A DNA stretch of 64,000 nt, taken from Flagellimonas hymeniacidonis (lineage in GTDB: Bacteria; Bacteroidota; Bacteroidia; Flavobacteriales; Flavobacteriaceae). The position numbers were made by a program, and so were the translations under genes. The first letter of the stretch is position 1, and every line of letters starts with the position of its first letter. The notes under the pieces are model-generated. The model was not told the DNA's origin. It did not search any database and saw nothing but the letters and a program-made list of their open reading frames with translations. The stretch lies in assembly GCF_008040165.1 (NCBI RefSeq), contig NZ_VRUR01000003.1:1-64000 (forward strand). Direction: 5' to 3'. This document shows positions 54,533-62,791 of the stretch, piece after piece.

Positions 54533-55432
54533 TTAAAGTACTTCGATCAGTTGTTCAATAGAATTAAAGGTTTTTATGGTGTTGGGAAGTTCGTTTTCAG
54601 AAATATACTGTATTTGATGCCCCAAAACAAAAAGCTTTGATTCACCAGAAGTGTTCAAGGTTTTGGAGAATTTATTGAAATACGTGGTCAATTCATCCTT
54701 TGTGGGTGAAACCGTAAAGTAAGAGATGAAATGCACATTGCTATAATATTTGAGCAAATCCGCTAGACTTTCAATGGGCATTGTCTGACCAAGGTAAATG
54801 GATTTGTATCCTCTGAGGGTAATTTCATAGTTTAGATATAAGAGTCCTAATTCATGGATTTCATTTTCAGGAAGAAAAAGCGCAAAGACCTTGTCCTTTT
54901 GTGTAGGCTCCCTCATTTGCAATTTCTCCGTATTAATGTAAATTTTTTGCTTGATTAAGTGTGTGATAAAATGTTCATGTGCAGGACTAATGGTATCTGT
55001 TTGCCATAACAAACCCAGCTCATTCAGCAAAGGAATAAACACTTCGTTGAAAATATCCCTAAACGATCTTTCCGATAATAAACTGCTGTAAGTATTTAGG
55101 AATAGGGTCTGATCAAAATTGATCATGGCAAGTTTAAACGCGTTTATAGCGTGATTTTTTTCACTATTGTTGGATACAATTTCCCTAACCATAACCGGTA
55201 TTAAGGATTCTTCCAGTTTGGCAATTTTGGAAATTTTGTAACCGTTGTTGTAGAGTAAGGTAATGTTAAGAAGCTTTTGTAGGCTTACCAAACTATAAGT
55301 CCTAATGTTGGTGCTGGTTCTTTCCGGTGTGAACAGGTTATATCTTTTTTCCCATATCCGTATGGTATGCGCCTTAATCCCGGAGAGGTTTTCCATATCC
55401 CGAATGCTGAAGGACTTCTTTACATTGTTCAT
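54533..55432 (-). CDS. CarH-like MerR-family B12-binding regulator
   Basis: 299 residues from ATG 55432 (MNNVKKSFSIRD); an in-frame TTG at 55456 lies in the -7 box. The N-terminal MerR helix-turn-helix (about 8-75) has SGIKAHTIRIWEKRYNLFTPER. A helical domain (about 95-170) carries Trp143...Glu153-His154, with the same spacing as the W131/E141/H142 set that contacts the AdoCbl ligand in Thermus CarH. The B12 domain (about 182-299) has ExHxxG (Glu191, His193, Gly196), the lower axial ligand motif. First gene of the crtI-crtB-crtZ operon: a likely light- and B12-dependent repressor of carotenoid synthesis. Confidence 0.85.
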   Translation of the reverse strand: MNNVKKSFSIRDMENLSGIKAHTIRIWEKRYNLFTPERTSTNIRTYSLVSLQKLLNITLLYNNGYKISKIAKLEESLIPVMVREIVSNNSEKNHAINAFKLAMINFDQTLFLNTYSSLLSERSFRDIFNEVFIPLLNELGLLWQTDTISPAHEHFITHLIKQKIYINTEKLQMREPTQKDKVFALFLPENEIHELGLLYLNYEITLRGYKSIYLGQTMPIESLADLLKYYSNVHFISYFTVSPTKDELTTYFNKFSKTLNTSGESKLFVLGHQIQYISENELPNTIKTFNSIEQLIEVL

Positions 55433-55453
55433 CTTTTGTCTATAAACGTTAAA

Positions 55454-55461
55454 CAAATTTA
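55454..55461 (-). promoter_or_regulatory. -7 promoter box of the carotenoid operon
   Basis: TAAATTTG on the minus strand, an exact match, 21 bp before ATG 55432. It likely drives the regulator-crtI-crtB-crtZ operon, so operators for autoregulation would be near it. No -33 TTG at standard spacing. Confidence 0.55.
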
Positions 55462-55580
55462 CAATTTAAATCATGCCAGCCTAATATATGAACACAAAAT
55501 TTGCTAAGGTTTTAAGGAAATGAATGAGTTTTTGAGGAAATTCAAGATAGTTTTTAACACTATCAATGAGGCACTGAATA

Positions 55581-55606
55581 GAAAAACCGCAAGTTAATGC
55601 GGTTTT
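55581..55606 (-). terminator. Terminator of tRNA-Leu transcript
   Basis: Arms AAAACCGCA (55583-55591) and TGCGGTTTT (55598-55606). On the minus strand it follows the tRNA by 1 bp and is succeeded by Ts. Confidence 0.8.
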
Positions 55607-55607
55607 G

Positions 55608-55691
55608 TGCCCACGAGAAGATTCGAACTTCCACGGGATTGCTCCCACTACCCCCTCAAGGTAGCGTGTCTACCAATTCCACCACGTGGGC
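55608..55691 (-). tRNA. tRNA-Leu (anticodon GAG)
   Basis: 84 nt on the minus strand. The acceptor stem pairs GCCCACG (5') with CGTGGGC (3'), with discriminator A at 55608. The anticodon loop TTGAGGG lies between CTACC and GGTAG, giving GAG, read for CUU/CUC leucine codons. A long variable arm (GGGAGCAATCCCG) is the class II mark of leucine tRNA, and the T loop is GTTCGAATC. No CCA is encoded. Confidence 0.95.
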
Positions 55692-55709
55692 ATTTTTGGA
55701 ATGTGCGGG

Positions 55710-55737
55710 CAAATATCGGTAAAAATTATATTGCAAA
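55710..55737 (-). promoter_or_regulatory. Possible promoter of tRNA-Leu
   Basis: On the minus strand TTTG (55737-55734), a 16-bp spacer and GATATTTG (55717-55710), one mismatch from TAnnTTTG, lie 18 bp before the tRNA. Confidence 0.4.
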
Positions 55738-55761
55738 CCAAGCAACTTTTGCAATGTATGA

Positions 55762-56478
55762 TCAGGTCAACAAATTACCAGCATCGTCCCATTCGGCAAC
55801 AGTTCCTCTTGTGCTTTGATCTACACATTTGGCCAACCATTCCTTATCATAAGAAACACCATGTTGCGCTAACACATCATCAGGAACACCGTTCCAAACA
55901 TTAGGCATATTGCCTTTATACCCCAGTTCTTCAATACCTATTTTGGTAGTGTAGAATCCTGTTAGGGTAAGATTTCGCATCAAGGAAAAAAACTGGACTT
56001 CCAATGGTCTCTCTTCTTCAGGAACAGAGGTATCTGGATATGCAATGGTGTCCAGAATTGATTTTTGCTGCTCTTCAGTAGCAGATTTGAAAGCACTATT
56101 GAAATCCGTATTGCATTTATGATCGAGCCACATTAAACCCCCACGCAAAGGGACTTGTAGTTCGGGAATATCTTTTGACATAAATTCGATAAAATCTGGA
56201 ACATTAGCATCTGTGGCAGCATTTAAGCCATCACCCGGGGGTAGGATTAAATCGCAGAGAACTGCTATGGTATCCATTTCATGCTCATTAAAAAATGTCT
56301 GGCTTAGTAATTCTTGATCTAATTTTTTCTCTTTTGGTGTTCTCCCGTAGGCATGTGCTTTTTCCTCAATAAGCGAAGTATCAGCTACTTCTGTTGGCTT
56401 TGGATTACATCCATGAACTGCCAATCCACTGGCTACACCACCAAGTAAAATTGATTTTAAACTTTTTCTTCTGTCCAT
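55762..56478 (-). CDS. Gluconate 2-dehydrogenase subunit 3-like protein
   Basis: 238 residues. The N-terminus MDRRKSLKSILLGGVASGLAVHGC has a twin-arginine motif (RRKSLK) and ends in a Cys that could be lipidated, so it is Tat-exported and possibly a lipoprotein. The body matches the gluconate-dehydrogenase subunit 3 family (ICDLILPPGDGLNAATDANVP-like segment; RNLTLTGFYTTKIGIEELGYKG). It is the small partner of the GMC oxidoreductase encoded 3 bp upstream on the same strand. Confidence 0.88.
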   Translation of the reverse strand: MDRRKSLKSILLGGVASGLAVHGCNPKPTEVADTSLIEEKAHAYGRTPKEKKLDQELLSQTFFNEHEMDTIAVLCDLILPPGDGLNAATDANVPDFIEFMSKDIPELQVPLRGGLMWLDHKCNTDFNSAFKSATEEQQKSILDTIAYPDTSVPEEERPLEVQFFSLMRNLTLTGFYTTKIGIEELGYKGNMPNVWNGVPDDVLAQHGVSYDKEWLAKCVDQSTRGTVAEWDDAGNLLT

Positions 56479-56481
56479 GTT

Positions 56482-58200
56482 CTAGATGTTTTGTTGTTTT
56501 AATTGTTCTACGATATAATCAGAAGTTCGCCATGAAAGTGCTAAAATGGTCCATGTCGGGTTTTTGTCAGCTTGAGAAACAAAAGGTCCTGCGTCAACAA
56601 TAAAAACGTTTTTGGTGTCATGTAGTTGTTGGTATTTATTGACAACAGATGTTTTCTTGTTATCCCCCATTCTCGTAGTTCCCACTTCGTGAATGATTTT
56701 TCCAGGAGCCAGAATGCCATAATCCACCTCTTTTCCGGGTTTATCACCAAGGGGTTCGGCACCAATATTATGCAGTATTTCCTCAAAGGTATCATGCATA
56801 TGTTTTACCTGTTTTACCTCATGATCCGTCCATTGGTAGTTGAATTTTAACACTGGTATTCCAAATTCGTCAACCTTGGTATTGTCAATTTCACAATAAT
56901 TGCTCTTCTGTGGAATGGACTCTCCTCTGCCAGAAAAACCAAGAACGGAGCCATAGTATTTCTTAACATCTTCTCGTAGCGTATTTCCATAGCCTCCAAC
57001 TTTTACCCCAAAGAATTTATTAAACTCGTTGGCATTAAAACCAAATCCATAACCTGGCATTCCCATTCCACCCCAGATTTCAATATGATAGCCTCTTGGA
57101 AAATCAAGCTTTTTATTATCCAACCACCAAGGGGTATATATGTGCATACCACCAACGCCATCTTCATTATATGTTTTTCTGTTCATAAGATCTGGAACGA
57201 AACCTGCTCTGCCTGTTCCAGTGGAGTCGTGGAGGTATTTCCCTACAATATCACTACTATTGCCTAATCCGTTGGGATGTTGTTTACTCTTTGAGTTTAG
57301 CAAAATTCTTGCTGAACTACAGGCTGAGGCTGCCAAAACAACCACCTTGCCTTTAAGTTTGTATTCCTTTCTGTCATCTTTGTTTATATATGAAACGCCT
57401 GTTGCTTTGCCCTCCTCATCTGTGGTTACTTCCCTAACCATAGAATTGACAAAAAGGTCTATTTGACCTCCATTCTTTTGAGCCGGGAAGATTAAACAGG
57501 TTCCTGCCGAAAAGTCTGCATATACCTGGCAAGCTCTTGAACATTGTCCGCAATAAAAACATACCCCTCTATCTGTATTAATTTTTTTAGTGAGCATAGA
57601 CATTCTTGAAGGGTAGACAGGAATGTTGGATTTTCTAGCACCTTTAATGTAGAAAAGCTCATGTAATCTTGGTTTAGGCGGGGGAAGAAAAAATCCATCA
57701 GGGTCATTTGGTAGCCCCTCATTGGTTCCAAAAACTCCAATTAATTTATCTACTTTGTCATAATAAGGTTTAACATCATCATAACCAATGGGCCAATTAT
57801 CTCCCAGGCCATCTTGATCTTTTCTCTTAAAGTCTTTTGGTCCAAACCGAAGTGAAATTCTCCCCCAGTGGTTGGTTCTGCCCCCTAGCATTCTTGAACG
57901 AAACCAGCTAAATTCACTTCCTTTTTCATTGGTGTAGGGTTCACCTTCAATATCCCAACCTCCATATGCCGAATCAAAATCACCAAAAGGTCTTGTGGTG
58001 TTTGCCCCTCTTCTTGGTGACTCATAGGGCCATTTCATTTGTGTCATTTGTTCTGGATCGGCAGGATCAAAAAATGGGCCTGCTTCAACAACGGCAACCT
58101 TTAAACCTGCTTCTGAGAGAATTTTGGTAGCCATACCGCCACCGGCACCTGAACCAACAATAATTACATCGTAAACTTGGGAAGATTCAATTATTTGCAT
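56482..58200 (-). CDS. GMC-family FAD oxidoreductase
   Basis: 572 residues. FAD-binding GSGAGGGMATKILSEAG near the N-terminus (VIIVGSGAGGG), GGRTNHWGRIS near 110, and the catalytic C-terminal segment (GTTRMGDNKKTSVVNKYQQ, VFIVDAGPFVSQADKNPTWTILALS). It resembles large subunits of bacterial sugar-alcohol/gluconate dehydrogenases. Two CxxC-like pairs (FYCGQCSRACQVY) near 220 are typical. It has no signal peptide; export would depend on its Tat-signal partner (the next gene). No cytochrome c subunit is nearby. Confidence 0.92.
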   Translation of the reverse strand: MQIIESSQVYDVIIVGSGAGGGMATKILSEAGLKVAVVEAGPFFDPADPEQMTQMKWPYESPRRGANTTRPFGDFDSAYGGWDIEGEPYTNEKGSEFSWFRSRMLGGRTNHWGRISLRFGPKDFKRKDQDGLGDNWPIGYDDVKPYYDKVDKLIGVFGTNEGLPNDPDGFFLPPPKPRLHELFYIKGARKSNIPVYPSRMSMLTKKINTDRGVCFYCGQCSRACQVYADFSAGTCLIFPAQKNGGQIDLFVNSMVREVTTDEEGKATGVSYINKDDRKEYKLKGKVVVLAASACSSARILLNSKSKQHPNGLGNSSDIVGKYLHDSTGTGRAGFVPDLMNRKTYNEDGVGGMHIYTPWWLDNKKLDFPRGYHIEIWGGMGMPGYGFGFNANEFNKFFGVKVGGYGNTLREDVKKYYGSVLGFSGRGESIPQKSNYCEIDNTKVDEFGIPVLKFNYQWTDHEVKQVKHMHDTFEEILHNIGAEPLGDKPGKEVDYGILAPGKIIHEVGTTRMGDNKKTSVVNKYQQLHDTKNVFIVDAGPFVSQADKNPTWTILALSWRTSDYIVEQLKQQNI

Positions 58201-58315
58201 CTAATAGAAATTATAGCAGCAAATTATAAAATATTGTAAGAGTTGTAACTGTTTTTTAGCTTTTTAGCAGCAAAACACGTCTGAACAACAAAAAAAGGGA
58301 AAGTTGATAAAATAA

Positions 58316-58350
58316 AAAAAGTCCGAATATCATCGATTTTTCGGACTTTA
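58316..58350 (-). terminator. Orphan terminator-like hairpin
   Basis: 10-bp arms (58318-58327, 58340-58349) with a 12-bp loop and a T-run in minus-strand sense; owner transcript unknown. Confidence 0.5.
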
Positions 58351-58544
58351 TCATAGTAATATTTGTTATTGGGTACATGTGGTTCAGGCTTAAAGCCACT
58401 TCGCTTTATTGGACCAATTAAAATTGAATTTAGCAAGTGGGAATTATTCTAATAAAATTGCCCGTTCTAGAAAAAGAGGAAAACTACTCTTCAAATGCAT
58501 TAATTTTCCATAAAGGGGTAATTCATATATAAATAAAATATTTA

Positions 58545-58552
58545 TACTTTTG
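58545..58552 (+). promoter_or_regulatory. -7 promoter box TACTTTTG
   Basis: Exact TAnnTTTG, 53 bp before the TTG start of the histidine kinase. Confidence 0.5.
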
Positions 58553-58605
58553 AAGTAAATTCCTACGTTATGATTGGAGTATATGTTTTGACTAAATAAG
58601 AGCTT

Positions 58606-60444
58606 TTGACTACAATTAACAATTCTGCACACTTTCTTATTAAAGATAATCCTGCACCATTGGCGATATTGGATACAGAACTTAAACTCCTTAATCACTC
58701 GGATGAGTGGCTGAACGAGCACCATGCATCCACCGACTTGATTGATGGTCAATCATTTTTTGATGTTTTCCCAGAATTTCCAAAGGAATTGATTACAGTT
58801 GTTGAAAATTGTTTAAAAGGGAAATCCGATAATAATTCTGGCCGTAAATTCATTCTTCCGCAAGGTAAAATCTGCTGGTATCGCTGGAAAATCAATCCTT
58901 GGTACGACGATTATGGCAATGTACAGGGATTAATAGTGTTACTTGAAAATGTCACCGAGGAAAAAATAGAAGAGGAGTTGCTTCTCAAGGCAAAAAAAGT
59001 TGCAAGAATTGGGGGTTGGGAAGTCGATCTTATATCTAGCAAGGTTTATTGGACGGCCATAACCAGGGAAATCCATGAGGTTGATTCAGATTATATTCCA
59101 AATTTAGAAGAAGGGATAAGTTTCTATAAAGAGGGAGAAGATAGGGATAAAATAACTTTTTTGGTCAATGAGGCAATGCGTAATGGTAAATCCTGGGATA
59201 CGGAATTACGTATAATAACAGATAAAGGCAATGAGGTTTGGGTAAGGGCCAAAGGTGAAGCCGAAATCATAAATGGGAAGTGTGTCCGTCTTTTTGGAAC
59301 CTTCCAAGATATAGATAACACAAAGAAAACAGATTTAAAGTATCGAGAGGTATCACAAAGGTTGGCTATTGCAACCTCTGCGGCAGGTGTTGGCATTTGG
59401 GAGTATAACATTCCCGAAAATTCACTTATATGGGATGAAAACATGTACCTGCTGTATGGAATCAAAAAGAAAGATTTCAAGGGGGTTTACGAAGCCTGGG
59501 AAAAAGCTGTACACCCTGATGATAAGAGCCGTTGCCAAAAAGAAATAGAAATGGCAATAAGTGGGGAAAAGGAATTTGATACGGAGTTTAGGGTGGTATG
59601 GCCCAATCAAGATATCCACTTCATAAAAGCAAAATCCATTGTCCTAAGAGATTCGAAGGAGAACCCACTAAAAATGATTGGAATAAACTGGGACATTACT
59701 TCAATTAGGGAGGCCGAAGAAAAGCTTAAACGGCTTTTAAAGACCACAACGGACCAAAATGAGGGACTCTCCAATTTCGCCCATATTGTTTCCCATAATT
59801 TGAGGTCCCATTCCGCAAATCTATCCATGCTATCAGGGTACTTGTTAAAGTCCGAAGAAAGCGATGATTTTGCAGGATCAAATGAAGAAAAACGAGATGT
59901 AACCCGTATGCTGGGAGAAGCTTCTGAAAGTCTTAATGAAACAATCTTGCATCTGAACGAAGTGGTACAAATTCGGTCCGATATCAGTGAAAAGATTAAA
60001 TTGGTCTCTTTGTCAGATGCTATTGACAGAGTGCTTAAGAACATAGGCAAACTATTAAAAGAAAATAACGCCAATTGCCAAATTAAGGTAAACAAAAAGC
60101 ATATGGTGCTGGCGGTTCCAGCTTATTTGGACAGTATTTTATTAAACCTTTTTACCAACAGCTTAAAGTATTCACACCCTGATCGCAATCCGGAGATTAG
60201 TATTTCCGCCTCGAAAAGAAAAAACCTCATTATTGTAAAGTTTCGGGATAATGGTTTGGGTATTGATCTATCGAGATATGGCAAAAAATTGTTCGGAATG
60301 TATAAGACATTCCACAGACATAAAGATGCCAAGGGAATTGGGCTATTTATCACAAAAAATCAAATAGATGCCATGGGCGGAAGAATTGGGGTGGAAAGCA
60401 TTGTAGGTGAAGGAACAGAGTTTTTGCTGTATTTTAAAACTTAA
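58606..60444 (+). CDS. PAS-domain sensor histidine kinase, cytoplasmic
   Basis: 612 residues from TTG 58606; no ATG lies near, so the TTG is accepted. Three PAS-type domains are seen: about 12-118, 132-238 and 255-365, each ending in a PAC-like segment (VTEEK, FQDIDNTKKT, WDITSIREAEEK). The phosphoacceptor is His397 in FAHIVSHNLRSH. The ATPase domain has LNLFTNSLKYSHP (N box), DNGLGIDL and KGIGLFITKNQIDAMGG. No transmembrane helix. It pairs with the response regulator 9 bp downstream. Signal unknown. Confidence 0.92.
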   Translation: MTTINNSAHFLIKDNPAPLAILDTELKLLNHSDEWLNEHHASTDLIDGQSFFDVFPEFPKELITVVENCLKGKSDNNSGRKFILPQGKICWYRWKINPWYDDYGNVQGLIVLLENVTEEKIEEELLLKAKKVARIGGWEVDLISSKVYWTAITREIHEVDSDYIPNLEEGISFYKEGEDRDKITFLVNEAMRNGKSWDTELRIITDKGNEVWVRAKGEAEIINGKCVRLFGTFQDIDNTKKTDLKYREVSQRLAIATSAAGVGIWEYNIPENSLIWDENMYLLYGIKKKDFKGVYEAWEKAVHPDDKSRCQKEIEMAISGEKEFDTEFRVVWPNQDIHFIKAKSIVLRDSKENPLKMIGINWDITSIREAEEKLKRLLKTTTDQNEGLSNFAHIVSHNLRSHSANLSMLSGYLLKSEESDDFAGSNEEKRDVTRMLGEASESLNETILHLNEVVQIRSDISEKIKLVSLSDAIDRVLKNIGKLLKENNANCQIKVNKKHMVLAVPAYLDSILLNLFTNSLKYSHPDRNPEISISASKRKNLIIVKFRDNGLGIDLSRYGKKLFGMYKTFHRHKDAKGIGLFITKNQIDAMGGRIGVESIVGEGTEFLLYFKT

Positions 60445-60453
60445 GAATAATAG

Positions 60454-60855
60454 ATGAAAGCCCTAAAGAATACTTGTATTATTGATGATGATCCCCTTTT
60501 TGTTTTTGGAATGAAAATTCTAATTAAACAATTGGGAAACTTTGGTGATCTTATGATTTGTGAAAACGGGGAGGAAGCTATTGAGTGTTTGTCAGAACTT
60601 ATCGATACAAAAAAAGACCTGCCCAATGTAATATTTTTGGATATTAATATGCCTATTATGGATGGATGGGAGTTTCTTGAAGGTTTTCAAAAAATCCCGT
60701 TTGAAGCCAGAAAAAATGTGGCCATTTATATTGTTAGCTCTTCAATTGACTCCCGTGACCTGGAAAGAACGAAAAAGATTGATTTGGTAAATGGCTATAT
60801 ATTAAAGCCAATAACACCGGAAGATCTTAGCTCTGTTTTAGAAGAAGTTGCTTAG
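60454..60855 (+). CDS. Single-domain response regulator
   Basis: 133 residues, receiver only. The acidic pocket is in CIIDDDPLF (Asp11-13), the phosphoacceptor is Asp63 in FLDINMPIMDGWEFL, and Lys118 is in GYILKPI. There is no output domain, so it acts as a phosphate relay or by protein contact. It is encoded 9 bp after the PAS kinase, its probable phosphodonor. Confidence 0.92.
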   Translation: MKALKNTCIIDDDPLFVFGMKILIKQLGNFGDLMICENGEEAIECLSELIDTKKDLPNVIFLDINMPIMDGWEFLEGFQKIPFEARKNVAIYIVSSSIDSRDLERTKKIDLVNGYILKPITPEDLSSVLEEVA

Positions 60856-61410
60856 TTCACAAAGAAGTTTCTTTTTAATAGTTGATAATAAATTGTTGAG
60901 TTATAAAAAACACTGTTTCCATATTTTTCTAAACTACCACAATCACTTATCGGTTTCTTTATTGTTGACTTGATTCTATGGCCTCGTATTTTTGTAGAAT
61001 TTGAATATGATCGGAAATGTTGGACATTGCACCATTAAAATTGATTGCTATTGCACAGATATTCAGTTTGTGAAACCAGTAAAAACAATATTTTTGGACT
61101 AGAAGGCCAACAATAGCTTGAAGAACACCTCTCTTAAGTTTTCCTTATAATAAGGTCAATTGACCAAGCAATTTTATATAGTAGTATCTGTTCCTTAAAA
61201 CAAACGTTTTAAGGAACTTTTCCATTATTAAGATGTAGAATGCATGAAATGTAAGACCCCTATAAAATGATGACTCCAGTTGATTCTTGAAATTATTTTA
61301 TACCTATAATGCTTTCTGATCTGACAAATACTGGCCAAAGGATATTCGTACTGAATATTTAAAAAGAATAGATTTCATTACAATGCGCCATAATATAATT
61401 CTTTCTCAAC
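60856..61410. other. 555-bp gap with palindrome and hairpin
   Basis: No gene is visible on either strand. It holds a 12-bp palindrome GGTCAATTGACC (61154-61165) and a terminator-like hairpin at 61190-61222. Confidence 0.6.
61190..61222 (+). terminator. Terminator-like hairpin
   Basis: Arms GTTCCTTAAAAC (61190-61201) and GTTTTAAGGAAC (61206-61217), loop of 4, followed by TTTT. It is 335 bp after the response regulator gene, so it ends either a long 3' UTR or an unseen small transcript. Confidence 0.6.
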
Positions 61411-61944
61411 TTATTTTTCTATTTTACTCACAAAATCAAGCACAAAAGCTTTAACAGCATTCCAATCCGTATATTCATGGTCTTGAGAAGTGTCGGTATT
61501 TCCGCCTTGTTTTTTAGCAATCATTCTCATGATTAGTCGTTTAAAATAATCATATTGTGTATACTTTAATGCTCCTGCAATATGATTGATTTCTCTTGCT
61601 TCCCATCCGGTTTGCTTTAAGAATTTTTCAGCTATGGTATTAGCCTCCTCATGCTCCTCATCAATATTGGATGCAACTGCCATAGAAACCGAAAAAAAAG
61701 CAGATGGCTTTTTATTAAGCTCATCTATACTTTCCAGAACATAATTATAGATAGAACTTTGATATTTATGCATATGTATCGAACTTCCAATTAAAGTGAC
61801 ATCAAAATCATCTGGTTTAAGAGGTTCTTCTGTAGCATCAGCAATAACTACTTTATGGTTTTCATCTTGAAGGATGTCTTCCATGAATCGAGCAATTTTA
61901 CGAGTTTGCCCTTCACTTGTACCGTAAATAATAAGTATTTTCAT
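61411..61944 (-). CDS. Flavodoxin-like protein, HemG-type
   Basis: 177 residues. FMN phosphate-binding loop IYGTSEGQTRKIA at the start, IGSSIHMHKY in the middle, and a C-terminal region (AGALKYTQYDYFKRLIMRMIAKKQGGNTDTS, YTDWNAVKAFV) closely like E. coli HemG, the menaquinone-linked protoporphyrinogen oxidase. The HemG-specific extra loop segment is present. It probably oxidises protoporphyrinogen IX or acts as a related flavodoxin. No heme gene is adjacent. Confidence 0.85.
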   Translation of the reverse strand: MKILIIYGTSEGQTRKIARFMEDILQDENHKVVIADATEEPLKPDDFDVTLIGSSIHMHKYQSSIYNYVLESIDELNKKPSAFFSVSMAVASNIDEEHEEANTIAEKFLKQTGWEAREINHIAGALKYTQYDYFKRLIMRMIAKKQGGNTDTSQDHEYTDWNAVKAFVLDFVSKIEK

Positions 61945-62047
61945 TTTATAATCTTATTTAGTTTTAATAGTGAATTGTTCTTGATAAAAGCTACAAACAT
62001 CCAAAATCCAATAGCAAGGAGGACATAATAAATAAAAAGATAGACAC

Positions 62048-62791
62048 CTACCTGGGAAATATTGAAGAGGAAAGTGTGAATGCTGTAAGCGTTGCATGTA
62101 GAATTATGGGTGGAATTAAACTGAGTGACCTATCATAAAGCCAAACTATAAGTATCCGTACGGGTATTAAACCTGCGTAGTGAAAAAATAAACCAGGTAA
62201 AAAGGTTGATAAAACTAAGTTGCCCGAACTATCGCCAGACCCGCTAAAAATGGGAAGGAAATGCCATGCCCCCCAGAATATCCCAATAATTAAACCAGTC
62301 TTTAATACGCTATATTTTTCTCTTAGTTTAGGAATTGCATATCCTGACCATCCCAATTCCTCTAAAAGACCACCAACTATTATTCCATAAATCAGTCCAC
62401 TTAGAATTAGGGTTGTTTTATCATCTTTTGTAACAATGTCTGGAATATATACTTCTGAAAATTGATATAGAATTAAAAGAGAAATAATTGAAAAGGTTGG
62501 TATGATAAATAAAGCTATTAGATAGATTGAGCTTCCTAAACACCACTTCAAAAGCTTTTTAAATAACTCGCTGACCCCCTTTTTGCCTTTAGTTAGACCA
62601 ATCATAATAAAGCCAGCAATACTAGGCCCTAGTAAAAATGGAATCATTGAAATAGGAAGTAATTTATCAAATTGCCTTGCTGTTGCAGGTATTCCTGTTT
62701 GGTACGGCACAATCAAAATTCCACCCCATGAAATTATAAATGTTAGAAGGAAGAAGAGTGTAACAGGGCTATTTTTTATGTATTCTCTCAT
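62048..62791 (-). CDS. CPBP-family intramembrane protease-like protein
   Basis: 247 residues with about 7-8 membrane helices. The CPBP/Abi motif is EELGWSGYAIPKL with Glu144-Glu145; the usual EExxxR arginine is Ser149 here. The second motif is GIFWGAWHF (His177) and the third is ILHATLT. The family cleaves substrates in the membrane, as Rce1 does. The missing arginine may reduce activity. Function unknown. Confidence 0.85.
   Translation of the reverse strand: MREYIKNSPVTLFFLLTFIISWGGILIVPYQTGIPATARQFDKLLPISMIPFLLGPSIAGFIMIGLTKGKKGVSELFKKLLKWCLGSSIYLIALFIIPTFSIISLLILYQFSEVYIPDIVTKDDKTTLILSGLIYGIIVGGLLEELGWSGYAIPKLREKYSVLKTGLIIGIFWGAWHFLPIFSGSGDSSGNLVLSTFLPGLFFHYAGLIPVRILIVWLYDRSLSLIPPIILHATLTAFTLSSSIFPR

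Larger units (their letters stand above)
58201..58605. other. 405-bp gap with an orphan hairpin
   Basis: No convincing gene. Arms AAAGTCCGAA (58318-58327) and TTCGGACTTT (58340-58349), followed by a T-run on the minus strand, form a terminator-like hairpin. No minus-strand gene lies to its right. A 70-codon minus-strand frame (58224-58436) spans the hairpin but has no domain or promoter. The -7 box at 58545 serves the kinase gene. Confidence 0.5.

Noticed and set aside
58224-58436. 70-codon minus-strand frame spanning a hairpin
   Set aside because: No recognisable domain, no -7 box, and the hairpin lies within it, so it is more likely noncoding.
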